A DNA stretch of 64,000 nt from Desulfobacteraceae bacterium. Lineage in GTDB: Bacteria; Desulfobacterota; Desulfobacteria; Desulfobacterales; Desulfosarcinaceae. Position 1 is the first letter of the stretch. Each line of letters begins with the position of its first letter. A program made the translations under genes and the position numbers. The stretch spans positions 1-64,000 of the forward strand of contig JABDIN010000059.1 of the NCBI GenBank assembly GCA_013003715.1. The letters run 5' to 3'. Shown here in pieces: positions 26,825 to 36,070 of the stretch. The notes beneath the pieces were generated by a model that saw only the letters and a program-made list of their open reading frames with translations, ran no database searches and was not told where the DNA came from.

Positions 26825-27580
26825 TTATTCTTGCACAAACCGTTGCGGGTTTACTCCTTTGGGTAACAACCAAAACTGCAATTTCGACAATATAAAATCC
26901 GTGCCAATCGCCAATGCTGCCACTGATAAGGAACCGATCAGCAGGGAATTGAAATCATTCAGTTGAATTCCGGTAAAGATATACTCCCCCAGGCTATCGG
27001 CGGCGATCAGGGTGATTAATGGGCTGGTGCCGACATTCAATGCAAACCCGGTCCGAATACCTGCTGAAATGACATAGAGCGCATTGGGAAATTGCACTTT
27101 CCACAGAATTTGCTGCCCGGTCATACCCTGGCCGCTTGCCGCCTCGATCATATGTTCGGGGACTTCACTGATCCCCTGGTACGTATTTCTGACCACCGGT
27201 AATATGGTGACGGTGACCAGGCCGATAAAAGCCGATTTGAAACCAAGTCCGGTCAGGGTCATGATGATCGTCAGTATCGCCAGTGTCGGCACCGCCGAAA
27301 GAATATTGAAGCTTTGGGCAAACGCTTCGGCATAGCGCTTGAACCATGTACGCGTCATCAGGATACCGGCACAAATCCCCAGAAACGATGCTGTGAGGCC
27401 TGAGGCAAAGACAATAATCGTATTTTGCTTGAGCAAATAAATCCAGTCTTCGTATGTGTCCATGAACTCTTTAATCAAGCCGGACGATTCCGAAAAGACA
27501 CCAAACAAAAATGTCAGCGCCATCAGGCCATACATTAGCAAGGTCTTGCTTCGATTAATGATTTCTATGATGTAAGGCAT
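26825..27580 (-). CDS. Betaine-type ABC importer, permease
   Basis: This 251-residue inner-membrane permease belongs to the OpuCB/OpuCD (ProW) family, with about six membrane segments and the family block NTYQGISEVPEHMIEAASGQGMTG, the cytoplasmic loop that contacts the ATPase. It lies between the ATPase gene (9 bases upstream) and the binding-protein gene. Together with the permease at 28726-29388 it would form a heterodimeric channel. Confidence 0.9.
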   Translation of the reverse strand: MPYIIEIINRSKTLLMYGLMALTFLFGVFSESSGLIKEFMDTYEDWIYLLKQNTIIVFASGLTASFLGICAGILMTRTWFKRYAEAFAQSFNILSAVPTLAILTIIMTLTGLGFKSAFIGLVTVTILPVVRNTYQGISEVPEHMIEAASGQGMTGQQILWKVQFPNALYVISAGIRTGFALNVGTSPLITLIAADSLGEYIFTGIQLNDFNSLLIGSLSVAALAIGTDFILSKLQFWLLPKGVNPQRFVQE

Positions 27581-27589
27581 GAATCCATC

Positions 27590-28729
27590 CTATGTGATTC
27601 TGTCGCCTCGCTTGCGGGGAGCTTCTCCCAGAAGGCTGGCAATGATGTGCTGGGTGATGTAGCCTTTGTATGCACCGTCGTCGTCCACCACAGGCATCCA
27701 ATCGGTTGCATGGGAATACATTTGCGATACGGCATCATGAAGGTTGTCATTCTCATGGATTGTGCCGGGTAGCGGGTCGCTGTAGTCGCTGACGACGCCG
27801 CTCTGATCGCTATTAATTTCCTCCTTGGTAATGTAGCCCCGCGCCCGTCCACGTGGGCCGACCATTACTGCGATGTGTGCTTCACGGCTGCGCATTTTAT
27901 CGGCGACTTTACCCAGAGGGTCATCCGGATTGACCGCCATGCGGAAGGGTAATATCGCCTCGCTGACAGGGATGAGCTTTAGTCGCTTCAGGGCACGGTC
28001 CGATCCGACAAATTCCTTGACGAAATTGTTTGCCGGATTTGCGAGAATTTCATCCGGCGTGTCGCATTGCTCGAGGATGCCCTCACGAAAAATGGCAATT
28101 TGATCTCCCATTTTGACGGCTTCGTCGATGTCATGACTGACAAACAGGACCGTTTTGCCCAGTTCTGCATTCATTTTTAAAAATTCGTCCTGAATGACTT
28201 CGCGGTTGATTGGATCGATGGCCCCAAAAGGCTCGTCCATAAGCATTACCGGTGGATCAGCGGCCAATGCCCGGATGACGCCGATACGCTGTTGTTGCCC
28301 GCCGGAAAGTTCCCTTGGATAACGCTTTAGAAAGATGTTCGGGTCAAGATTGACCATCTCCATCAACTCACGGGCTTTTTTACGGCTTTGCTGCTTGTCC
28401 ATCTTTAATAAATCCGGTACCACGCAGATGTTCGCTTCGATGGTTAAATTCGGAAACAACCCGATCTGCTGGATCACGTAACCGATTTCGCGCCGCAAGG
28501 CGATGGGATCGATATTGTCCGTATCCTTGTTGTCTATGTAGATTTTTCCGGAGGTCTTCGGGATCAGTTTGTTGATCATTTTCAATGCCGTGGTTTTTCC
28601 GCAACCCGACGGCCCTAAAAAGATGCAGATTTCGCCTTTGCCGACTTCCATGGAAACATTGTTGGCGGCGATAACCGGCTCTTTTCCCGGCATCTCAAAA
28701 TGTTTGGTCAAATTTTCAAGCCGAATCAT
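27590..28729 (-). CDS. Betaine-type ABC importer, ATP-binding protein with CBS domains
   Basis: The 379-residue ATPase has Walker A GPSGCGKTT at 39-47, the signature LSGGQQQR near 145, Walker B VMLMDEPFGAID and a C-terminal pair of CBS domains (about 255-370). In OpuA/OpuC importers the CBS pair senses ionic strength or nucleotides and gates transport. Here the importer is embedded in catabolic genes, so nutrient uptake is at least as likely as osmoprotection. It overlaps the upstream permease gene by four bases. Confidence 0.92.
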   Translation of the reverse strand: MIRLENLTKHFEMPGKEPVIAANNVSMEVGKGEICIFLGPSGCGKTTALKMINKLIPKTSGKIYIDNKDTDNIDPIALRREIGYVIQQIGLFPNLTIEANICVVPDLLKMDKQQSRKKARELMEMVNLDPNIFLKRYPRELSGGQQQRIGVIRALAADPPVMLMDEPFGAIDPINREVIQDEFLKMNAELGKTVLFVSHDIDEAVKMGDQIAIFREGILEQCDTPDEILANPANNFVKEFVGSDRALKRLKLIPVSEAILPFRMAVNPDDPLGKVADKMRSREAHIAVMVGPRGRARGYITKEEINSDQSGVVSDYSDPLPGTIHENDNLHDAVSQMYSHATDWMPVVDDDGAYKGYITQHIIASLLGEAPRKRGDRIT

Positions 28730-29388
28730 GACATCTCCCCGCTCAAACCTTTTGGTGTCAGCATTTTTTGGATAAACAAAAACAAATAGTCAGCTATGAT
28801 CGCCAAAAGCGAAACCGCCACCGCACCCACGATCAATTTGGTGCTGTTTGTGCCGGTGATTCCCTCGTTGATAATTGTCCCCAGACCACCCGCACCGATA
28901 TATACGGCAATCGTTGCAACGGCGATGTTCATGACCACAGCCATCCTGACACCGGCCATGATGACAGGGACTGCCAGCGGGATTTCAACTTTTGCCAATC
29001 GCTGCCAGTCGCTCATACCCATGCCTTTCGCTGCTTCACGAAGCGCAGGATCGATGTTGTTTATGGCAGTGTATGTATTGCGGATGATCGGAAGCTGTGA
29101 GTATAGGAAAATTGCGATGGCTGCCGGCCAGAACCCGATCCCCCGGTTGACCATCGACAGCAGGGGAATCATGAGACCAAACATCGCCACCGAAGGAATG
29201 GTGATAATCACCGAAGCGATGTATAAAATGGCATCCGCAAGCTTTTTATCTTTGGTGATAAGGACCCCAATGGGTACCCCTGTCAGGATGGCAACCCCCA
29301 CCGATATGCTCACCAGATAAAGATGCTCGATCGTCAGTTTAAAAATGGTCGGGTAATTGGTTCCAACGTAACGAATAATTTCTTCCAA
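28726..29388 (-). CDS. Betaine-type ABC importer, permease
   Basis: This 220-residue permease of the OpuCB/ProW family has the block NTYTAINNIDPALREAAKGMGMSDWQ, the ATPase-contacting loop. It is the first gene of the importer set. The order permease-ATPase-permease-binding protein is typical of OpuC-like systems split around the ATPase gene. The start ATG at 29388 gives a standard N-terminus. Confidence 0.9.
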   Translation of the reverse strand: MEEIIRYVGTNYPTIFKLTIEHLYLVSISVGVAILTGVPIGVLITKDKKLADAILYIASVIITIPSVAMFGLMIPLLSMVNRGIGFWPAAIAIFLYSQLPIIRNTYTAINNIDPALREAAKGMGMSDWQRLAKVEIPLAVPVIMAGVRMAVVMNIAVATIAVYIGAGGLGTIINEGITGTNSTKLIVGAVAVSLLAIIADYLFLFIQKMLTPKGLSGEMS

Positions 29389-29677
29389 GGGTCACCTGTG
29401 CGTTGTTGAGCTATGGCGATTTGGCTCCGATGCCTATAGTATGTTCTATCAATTCAGAGCAATATTCGATTAGATTATGTCATCGTATCGCAACCCACCT
29501 ACTATAGTCAATGAGATCTCCGAATTCACCTTGAAATGTAATGGCCTTAAAACGGTTGTGTACAGCATCATACCATTGATTGTTTTCGGGCTGATCGGCA
29601 AAGCCTTGGCCAGCGCCATGTGCTTGACAATTATTTACTTGTTGCTTTCCCCTCGCGGGGTGCGGATATGTCGGTGA
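29389..29677. other. Intergenic region between the importer operon and the short MttB genes
   Basis: This 289-bp spacer separates two gene sets on the same strand. It could hold a separate promoter for the importer, but I found no convincing sigma-70 or sigma-54 match and no terminator hairpin. An open frame on the plus strand (29477-29677) has no coding character. Confidence 0.3.
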
Positions 29678-30901
29678 CTACTTGTAAAAATAATGATCGA
29701 GATTGTGCAGGGTATGATCGTCCCGCATATAGTTGGGCCGGCTGCCATTGCGGGCAATGACTTCCACGCCGGCCTCATCGTACGGCTCAACGACATACTC
29801 GGCAGCCTGCTCTGCACCTGTTTCGAGACACAATTCGATATGGCGCTCCAGCTTGGCCAACGAGAAGGAAACCAGCTCCTTTAAAAAACCAAACACGTGT
29901 CTCATTTGGTGGAATCCGTGTTTTTTCAACAGTGCGTATCCGGCTGCCGCATCGGCCTCAGATTGCGGACCGGGTCTTTCTTCATTCGTGCCGCAGGCAC
30001 TCTGGATCGAGGGAAGATCAAGATCCTCGCATATTTTGTCCATCAGCAGGTTGGCCATGGTGTGAGCCATCAGCCCCATATCAACGGCATACTTCTTCTG
30101 AATGTTCGCGATAGAGGGCAAACCTGCGTGCACTACAGTGCACCCCGGATTGACCACCTGGGCCAGGGTGATGCCGAACAGGGCTTCGGCATGGGTGAGG
30201 GTCAGCAGGCCCGACATGGAGTATGGCGCGGACAAGCCGGCCATCGGCATGGTGGACAAATAAATCGGGATGCCCTGACGGACACAGGACAGAAACGGTG
30301 CGATTTGTCCCTCCATTATATTCAATGGACTGTTGATGATGGAGAACTGAACGGTGATGTTACCCCGGTTTTCATGGATCTGTTTGGCCCGTCTGATGCC
30401 GGCTTCAGTAACTGCGCCGACGTAAATCGGTTTCTGGCAATGGGCGATCATGGTATCCATAACCTCTACTTCCCTGTCCGGTACCAGAACCCCCCTGGCC
30501 ATAAAATTCACCGGTTCTGCCTGATCGACGATTTTTGCTATACTGGCGATGTCGGCCAAAGTAGGGGAGACTAATTCACCACTATCGTCATCGAAAACAA
30601 ACGGCGCTGTTCCGCCAACACCAAAGCTGTTGGCGGGAACCCAATAGTCTCTCCGCCCCGGTGTTGCGGCAAGAGCCTGATCAACCAGTGGTGTAAGTAC
30701 GTGAATGTGGCCCGTGGCATCATCATATGCCGCCAGACCGGTATCGGCCAGCAGTTCTTGTATTTCCTGCGAACCGCATAATACACCAACCTCTTCCAGA
30801 ATACGCAGTGCGTCCTGGTGAATCCGGGACAGCATGTTACAGGTTTGCTCGCCCCCGGGCACCCTTAATGGATCTTCGGCTTGTCGAAAAATTGTGTTCA
30901 T
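29678..30901 (-). CDS. Short MttB-superfamily methyltransferase homologue (copy 1)
   Basis: This protein of 407 residues belongs to the trimethylamine-methyltransferase (MttB) superfamily, but is about 80 residues shorter than the 490-residue member at 14962-16434. The barrel core is recognisable (FSIINSPLNIMEGQIAPFLS, MPMAGLSAPYSMSG, SIQSACGTNEE). No in-frame amber codon interrupts it. The ATG at 30901 is 14 bases after the stop of copy 2; a GTG at 30934 would overlap that gene. The two copies are clearly paralogous and may act as a pair. No corrinoid protein is encoded beside them, so they may share the carrier at 14250-14873. Confidence 0.8.
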   Translation of the reverse strand: MNTIFRQAEDPLRVPGGEQTCNMLSRIHQDALRILEEVGVLCGSQEIQELLADTGLAAYDDATGHIHVLTPLVDQALAATPGRRDYWVPANSFGVGGTAPFVFDDDSGELVSPTLADIASIAKIVDQAEPVNFMARGVLVPDREVEVMDTMIAHCQKPIYVGAVTEAGIRRAKQIHENRGNITVQFSIINSPLNIMEGQIAPFLSCVRQGIPIYLSTMPMAGLSAPYSMSGLLTLTHAEALFGITLAQVVNPGCTVVHAGLPSIANIQKKYAVDMGLMAHTMANLLMDKICEDLDLPSIQSACGTNEERPGPQSEADAAAGYALLKKHGFHQMRHVFGFLKELVSFSLAKLERHIELCLETGAEQAAEYVVEPYDEAGVEVIARNGSRPNYMRDDHTLHNLDHYFYK

Positions 30902-30915
30902 GGCTTCTGCCGTTA

Positions 30916-32130
30916 TCAATCCACGAAAACACACCCGATGTTGGCGGTGGTCAATGAGTCGTCCATATACATACCCAGGCCAACGCGCTGGATGGATTCC
31001 ATGCCCCGCTCATCATAGATCGGCATCTTCACATCAGGGGCCTCATCCGCAGTCACTTCTTCGGCAATGCGGATGGCGGCTTCCATTTTGGCGAAAGAAA
31101 AATCGACCAGATGCCGCAAAAAACCAAAACTGTGGCGCATCATATGAAAACCATACTTTTTACACAGCGCCTGTCCGGTACGGGCGTCATCCAGTGCGCG
31201 TTCGGTCGGGTGCTCTTCATTGGTGGTGCATCCGCTCTGGAATGTGGGAAGATCCAGTATCAAATTCAAATGGGCCTGCAGCAGGTTGAGCATAAAGTGG
31301 CTTTTCAGGCCGTAATTAGGATTATATTCGAAGCGCGGATCCGCGATGGTCGGAAAACCGGCATGGATGCATGTGTGTCCGGGCCGGAGGAGTTGAGCAG
31401 TGCAGATGCCGAACAGGACTTCCGCATGTGTCATGGCAAGTACGCCGTTGTAGCAATATGGCGCACTGATGCCGGCCATCGGCATGGCGGAGATGAATAC
31501 CGGCAGCCCGGCTCTGACCACCTGTACGAAATTATCCGAAAAATTTTCATTCACCTCCAAAGGGGGGCGCGTCAGGCAGAATACGATCATCTCTTTGCCG
31601 CGTTGCTGGTAGATCTGTTTGGCACGCTCAAGCGTGCGTTCAGATGTAACCGCATAGTAAAGCGGTTTGGTGCAGTTATCGACCATGACATCGATCTGGT
31701 CGACTTCATTCTTGAGTTTTAGGCCTCTTCCCATGCCTGCCACAACAGGATTGGCCTCTGCGATTTGAGCAATTCGTTTCACATGGTCCGGTGTCGGCAG
31801 CACGCCCCCAACACCGACGGCGTCATCATATACATACGGTGCCGTGCCGCCGACAAAAAAACTGTTTCGCGGAACGAAAAATTGCTCAATGCCAGGTACT
31901 TTTGCCAGACAATCCCTAACCAGCTCCGACATGATATACACACGATTGTCATAAACAATAGCTTTTCCATCCGCTTCAAATTGCCTGAAAACATCCAGCA
32001 TATCGGGCTGTTTGCAGCCAACACCCATGTTTTCAAGGATCCAGAGGGCATCATCATGGACTTTCATCAGCATGTCTACTGTCGCAGATCCCAATAATGT
32101 CCTGGATGTTTCCATCTGTACCAAATTCAT
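30916..32130 (-). CDS. Short MttB-superfamily methyltransferase homologue (copy 2)
   Basis: This 404-residue paralogue of the preceding entry has matching blocks: FVGGTAPYVYDDAVG, SAMPMAGISAPYCYNG and TFQSGCTTNEEHP. Both short copies conserve FxVGGTAPxVxDD, a different active-site neighbourhood from the 490-residue member, so they probably recognise another amine. It is the first gene of the leftward catabolic train, with a GAGG ribosome-binding site before the ATG, and faces the RpiR regulator across a 489-bp spacer. Confidence 0.8.
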   Translation of the reverse strand: MNLVQMETSRTLLGSATVDMLMKVHDDALWILENMGVGCKQPDMLDVFRQFEADGKAIVYDNRVYIMSELVRDCLAKVPGIEQFFVPRNSFFVGGTAPYVYDDAVGVGGVLPTPDHVKRIAQIAEANPVVAGMGRGLKLKNEVDQIDVMVDNCTKPLYYAVTSERTLERAKQIYQQRGKEMIVFCLTRPPLEVNENFSDNFVQVVRAGLPVFISAMPMAGISAPYCYNGVLAMTHAEVLFGICTAQLLRPGHTCIHAGFPTIADPRFEYNPNYGLKSHFMLNLLQAHLNLILDLPTFQSGCTTNEEHPTERALDDARTGQALCKKYGFHMMRHSFGFLRHLVDFSFAKMEAAIRIAEEVTADEAPDVKMPIYDERGMESIQRVGLGMYMDDSLTTANIGCVFVD

Positions 32131-32619
32131 TTGACCTCGCTTTTTTCTCGGAAATCGGGGCCTTCAAAGGTCTGAATGACATCCTTACATTGAGCCACTA
32201 TCTCATGGCACTGTGTGGATAACATGATCTTCGCCATTCAACGGGTTGTTGTTCTAAATAATGAATAATTTCATTTCATATGCAACGATTAATGTCAAAA
32301 TAAAAATGCAATCATCGGGCGATATTTCCGCCTAATTATTCTCATAGTAATTATTATGTGCTTTTATATTTGAATAATATGGATATCTATGCGGCAAAAC
32401 AATCCGATATATGGACACTATACTTTGATAGTTTTCGTTTCAATTTGATATTTATCGACAACAATTCATTGATTAAAGTATTTTTTAATGACATTGATAC
32501 AACAATTTGATTTAATACCCATCCAAATTAAAAGCGGATATGCTGATGGTAACGACACGTTTTCCGGTAAACCGCTTATATTATTACGATTTAATATATA
32601 TCGAGCAAACGGAGTGGAT
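32131..32619. promoter_or_regulatory. Divergent control region between the short mttB genes and rpiR
   Basis: This AT-rich region of 489 bp separates the leftward catabolic train from the rightward regulator. On the minus strand TTGACA occurs at 32295-32300, but the -10 region is poor. The motifs TTTCATTT (near 32272) and TTTCGTTTCAATTT (near 32437) recall GTTTCATTT in the soxB promoter spacer and the TTTCAA palindrome near the first rpiR gene. They are candidate RpiR binding sites. Nothing else was recognised. Confidence 0.35.
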
Positions 32620-33498
32620 ATGATCAAGAAAACGACTCATCCATTGATCCGAAGAATTGAAACCCTGCCGGACAAACTGACGCCGAAGGGCCGGCTTATC
32701 AGTGAATATCTTTTGGATCATTCCCGCAAAGCAGTTTTCATGACCGCCCGGGAGTTGGCAAAAGCCTGCGATATCAGCGAGGCAACAGTTGTCCGTTTTG
32801 TTGCGCAACTCGGATTCAGCGGTTACAGTGAAATGCAGCAGATGCTACGCGACTATGTGGATACCGCACTCACGCTCCTCGATCGGCGGGATTTATTGAG
32901 TCAAAGAGGTGACGGCGTCGAAGGGTTTCGAAAAACAGTAGCCGAAGAGATCGAAAACCTCACCTATCTCTATCAAACCATGCAGTTGGATAACCTGGAG
33001 CAAGCTGTCCGCATGTTGTGCGAAAAGAGCTACGTCTATGTTGTTGGTTCCCGGCTATCCTATACCATCGCCTATTATATGGGGTGGTCGCTGACCAAGG
33101 TGAGAAAGAATATCCGAATTCTGAAGGGAAGCGACAGCACGATATTCGACTGGTTGACCATTGCTCCCGAAGGCAGCCTTGTGGTTGTCGTCGCCACATC
33201 CCGCTATCCGAACGAACTGGTACGCGTGGGACGCTGGGCCCGCCGCAAAAACATGGAGCTGATGGTGATCACCGATGGTTCGTCTTGTCCGGTCATCCCC
33301 TTTTCCCAACTCTCGCTTGTGGTGCCTTCCAAGCATATTCCGTTTTTAGGTAGCCCCACCAGTCTTTCCTGCCTGATCAACTACCTGGTGCACGAAGTAG
33401 CCAACCATCTCGGCAATTCAGTTAAAGAGCACCAGGAGGAGATTGAGCAGACCTACTTGGAAAATGATTTATTATTCAATCCGACACATGAAAGATGA
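32620..33498 (+). CDS. MurR/RpiR family transcriptional regulator (second copy)
   Basis: This 292-residue protein has an RpiR-type helix-turn-helix (LAKACDISEATVVRFVAQLGF) followed by a SIS domain (VVGSRLSYTIAYYMGWSL, ATSRYPNEL, VPSKHIPFLG). It is a close paralogue of the regulator at 5849-6739 along its whole length. The frame is open from 32488, but the ATG at 32620 has GGAG at 32611 and yields the same N-terminus as the paralogue. It most plausibly controls the divergent short-mttB and importer train. The ligand is unknown; the SIS domain suggests a phosphorylated or anionic small molecule. Confidence 0.88.
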   Translation: MIKKTTHPLIRRIETLPDKLTPKGRLISEYLLDHSRKAVFMTARELAKACDISEATVVRFVAQLGFSGYSEMQQMLRDYVDTALTLLDRRDLLSQRGDGVEGFRKTVAEEIENLTYLYQTMQLDNLEQAVRMLCEKSYVYVVGSRLSYTIAYYMGWSLTKVRKNIRILKGSDSTIFDWLTIAPEGSLVVVVATSRYPNELVRVGRWARRKNMELMVITDGSSCPVIPFSQLSLVVPSKHIPFLGSPTSLSCLINYLVHEVANHLGNSVKEHQEEIEQTYLENDLLFNPTHER

Positions 33499-33627
33499 GA
33501 ATGCAAAGAAGCCAAAGCAATAAAGTATGCCCGCCTCTCATAGGCTTGCCGCCCTTTATTTCGAAAAAATGATTGGACCAGCTTCAGCATGCTTACCACC
33601 CATAGTCTCGTTTGCATCCTGCTCCAA

Positions 33628-33999
33628 CTACACGTGCTGATCCACAAGGATTGGATTTCCGTCAGGGTCAACCGCGATAAAACTGGCCGGTCCGGTGGTG
33701 TTCTCGTCAGCTTCGGTCAACAGCGCCATACCTTGTGCTTTTAACCGGCGCTGTATCTCGCGGACGTCCGTAAATGTGTCGACCTGCCCGGCGTTTTTGT
33801 CCCAACCCGGATTGAACGTCAGGGTGTTTTTTTCAAACATCCCCTGGAAAAGACCTATGGTGTGATCGCCGTTCCTCAGAATCAGCCAATTCCGTGATGC
33901 CTCTCCACCAATTACCTTAAAACCGAATTTTTCATAAAAGGCTCTTGAAACTTCTATGTTTTTTACAGCCAGGCTGATGGAAAATGCACCGAGTTCCAT
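33628..33999 (-). CDS. VOC-family (glyoxalase/bleomycin resistance-like) protein
   Basis: This 123-residue protein is a single VOC module with the paired beta-alpha-beta-beta-beta pattern (ISLAVKNIEVSRAFYEKFGF ... FIAVDPDGNPILVDQ). The reaction is unknown; metal ligands cannot be assigned safely. The ATG at 33999 is preceded by AAAGGAG and fits the family start; the longer frame to 34050 is not needed. It is not obviously part of either neighbouring operon. Confidence 0.8.
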   Translation of the reverse strand: MELGAFSISLAVKNIEVSRAFYEKFGFKVIGGEASRNWLILRNGDHTIGLFQGMFEKNTLTFNPGWDKNAGQVDTFTDVREIQRRLKAQGMALLTEADENTTGPASFIAVDPDGNPILVDQHV

Positions 34000-34210
34000 G
34001 ATTGACTCCTTTACCGGTTTTTTTAAAAAAAATAGATAACATGCCGTCATTTGATATTTGAGTTTTGATATTTGACATTAAATTGCATGTATTCCCATAC
34101 GTAAAATATCCCTCGTGCATCGGCGGTGGGGACAATAGTTTGCTGCTTCATTCTATTATTGCGGGCGATTTTTCGCCATTCACGCTGCCGTTCCCCGGAC
34201 AAAAATCCGG

Positions 34211-34915
34211 TCAATCCCACACAAATCTCTTGAGACGGTTATTCCGGACCTCACCGTCATAATCAAGGCGTCCGAATCCGTCGATCTCACCTGTAATGTC
34301 GCCACCGGCCATGGTCAGGGTGATATCGATCATCCCTTCACATTCGAGATCGGCATTGTTCACGGGATTGTTGATAAACGCCAGACGGAACAATCCATCA
34401 CTTTCCACACTGAGATCGGTGACGGCATTATCCGTACCGGAAATCTCGGTATATCCATCGGTTTTAAATTTTAAATAGTCCTCGTGAAATCCCTTGAGTT
34501 CAACTCTTACCAGCCCTTCCAGTTCAAGATTCCGGAGACGGGGAAGCGTGACAAGGGCATGGACCTTGTGCTGTGATTCCGGAGCTAAGTTAGAACTACC
34601 CCTTCCCACGATTAATCTGAGTGTTTCCCCCTGTCGGTTGACGTCAACCCGGTTGACTGCGTATTGTGATCCGGATACAACCACACCAAATCGCGTTCCC
34701 TGCCGGATCTTAACCTCCCAATGGCCGTCAATATAAAGTTCCGTGAAATCCGTCACGGCAAAACTTCTCCGGGTCCGGTCCTGGATGGCCGAATCCGTAT
34801 CTGTTTTCTCAGCCGGTGTGGCCACCGACGTTTTGAGCACAATAAGGGGAAAGAGGATGAATATCCCGAAAAAACCGACCCCTGCCGCCAATAGTAATTT
34901 ATTGCTGGTCTTCAT
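34211..34915 (-). CDS. GIN-domain (DUF2807) putative envelope protein
   Basis: The 234-residue protein begins with an uncleaved signal or membrane anchor (about 5-27) and continues with a beta-helical GIN/DUF2807 domain (GHWEVKIRQGTRFGVVVSG, LRNLELEGLVRVEL, LSVESDGLFRLAF). Such proteins lie on the periplasmic side of the membrane; function is unknown. It is the last gene of the ABC-permease-GntR operon and overlaps the GntR gene by four bases, so it may be a cell-envelope stress component. Confidence 0.78.
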   Translation of the reverse strand: MKTSNKLLLAAGVGFFGIFILFPLIVLKTSVATPAEKTDTDSAIQDRTRRSFAVTDFTELYIDGHWEVKIRQGTRFGVVVSGSQYAVNRVDVNRQGETLRLIVGRGSSNLAPESQHKVHALVTLPRLRNLELEGLVRVELKGFHEDYLKFKTDGYTEISGTDNAVTDLSVESDGLFRLAFINNPVNNADLECEGMIDITLTMAGGDITGEIDGFGRLDYDGEVRNNRLKRFVWD

Positions 34916-35280
34916 GATCGCTCCTTTCCCAATTGCTGAAACAAATCACCAAGATCCTTTATAGTGATATCCAGCAATTTCATGGTTTTATATATATACG
35001 GGAGATCGTTTTTCATGAATTTCAGCTTCATGAGATCACGGGTGGTATCCCACGCATCGTCGGCCACGAAATATCCGATGCCCCTTTTGTTATAGATAAT
35101 GTTTTTTTCCTGCAGATACGTAAATGTCCTCATGATGGTATTGGGATTCACCTCCGTGTGCACCGCCAATTCACGGACCGACGGTATCCGTTCTTCAGGC
35201 TGCCATTTGCCGGTCAGGATATTCTCACAGATGAGATCCGCAATCTGAATATAAATCGCCTGGTTGCTGTGAAAGTCCAT
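34912..35280 (-). CDS. GntR-family regulator, YtrA subfamily
   Basis: This 122-residue protein has the short YtrA layout: a winged helix (IPSVRELAVHTEVNPNTIMRTFTYLQEKNIIYNKRGIGYFV) and only a brief C-terminal dimerisation tail. YtrA-type regulators normally repress their own ABC-transporter operon, often in response to cell-wall-active compounds. It is directly downstream of the permease gene and overlaps the DUF2807 gene. The promoter palindrome at 36945-36954 is its likely operator. Confidence 0.88.
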   Translation of the reverse strand: MDFHSNQAIYIQIADLICENILTGKWQPEERIPSVRELAVHTEVNPNTIMRTFTYLQEKNIIYNKRGIGYFVADDAWDTTRDLMKLKFMKNDLPYIYKTMKLLDITIKDLGDLFQQLGKERS

Positions 35281-35281
35281 A

Positions 35282-36070
35282 TCACACCTCTGTTTCTTTG
35301 AGACGGTAAAATGCGATGACCCAGCAAAGCGGTGCCATGGCCAACCGGAATACCCATTTAAGAGAAACCATCAATCCCTCAAAAAACCGGACCGTCGATG
35401 AATCCCGGCTCCCAACCGTATCCATGAATCGACTGAGAAATTCATAAGAGGGCACCAGCCCCTCAAAATCGTTCCAGAAAATCAGCTTTACCACCATGAG
35501 AGCGGCGGCAAGCAAGGCTATAAAATAAAGTCCCAGGGAGAGAACGGTTTTGCTGAAAGTCATTTTTTTAAAGTAGACAGCCCCTAATAAAAACGGGGCC
35601 TGGAGGATGATATAAAGACCCATAAATTTAAACATCCTTATTTCAAAAGGATTGAACAGATTATTGGTGTGCTTGAACAGGAGATAATTCAATCCTTCTG
35701 AAACCAGGGACACGAGAAACCAGAATGCAGCAGTACCCACGATGAATCCGATTGTGGACAAGAGGAGCAGACTGATAAATTTTTCCGATATCGATGCCGG
35801 GGTCATGAACCAGGCGGTTGCCCGGGTGGGGCGATGAATGTCGCGAAACAGTCGTCCGCTGATGATCACACCGCCGATTAACAGAAGCAGTACAAAGAGC
35901 TTTTGATGGATGGCAGGTCCATCTCCGCCAAATGCATTGAAAGCCGAAATGATCAATCCGATGGCCCCCGCCGTCGCGGCCAATACCAAAAGTTGGGACC
36001 TGTTGAGAATAAGGGTGTTCCGAGTGAGCAACAGGAGACGGTTAATTGATAAAAACGATCCGAATCTCAT
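35282..36070 (-). CDS. ABC-2-type transporter permease
   Basis: This 262-residue inner-membrane protein has about six hydrophobic segments, among them LLVLAATAGAIGLIISAFNAFGG, LFVLLLLIGGVIISG and LLLLSTIGFIVGTAAFWFLV. It lacks recognisable substrate motifs. It overlaps the ATPase gene by four bases and precedes the YtrA-type regulator by one base, so the three are one operon. The substrate is unknown. Confidence 0.8.
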   Translation of the reverse strand: MRFGSFLSINRLLLLTRNTLILNRSQLLVLAATAGAIGLIISAFNAFGGDGPAIHQKLFVLLLLIGGVIISGRLFRDIHRPTRATAWFMTPASISEKFISLLLLSTIGFIVGTAAFWFLVSLVSEGLNYLLFKHTNNLFNPFEIRMFKFMGLYIILQAPFLLGAVYFKKMTFSKTVLSLGLYFIALLAAALMVVKLIFWNDFEGLVPSYEFLSRFMDTVGSRDSSTVRFFEGLMVSLKWVFRLAMAPLCWVIAFYRLKETEV

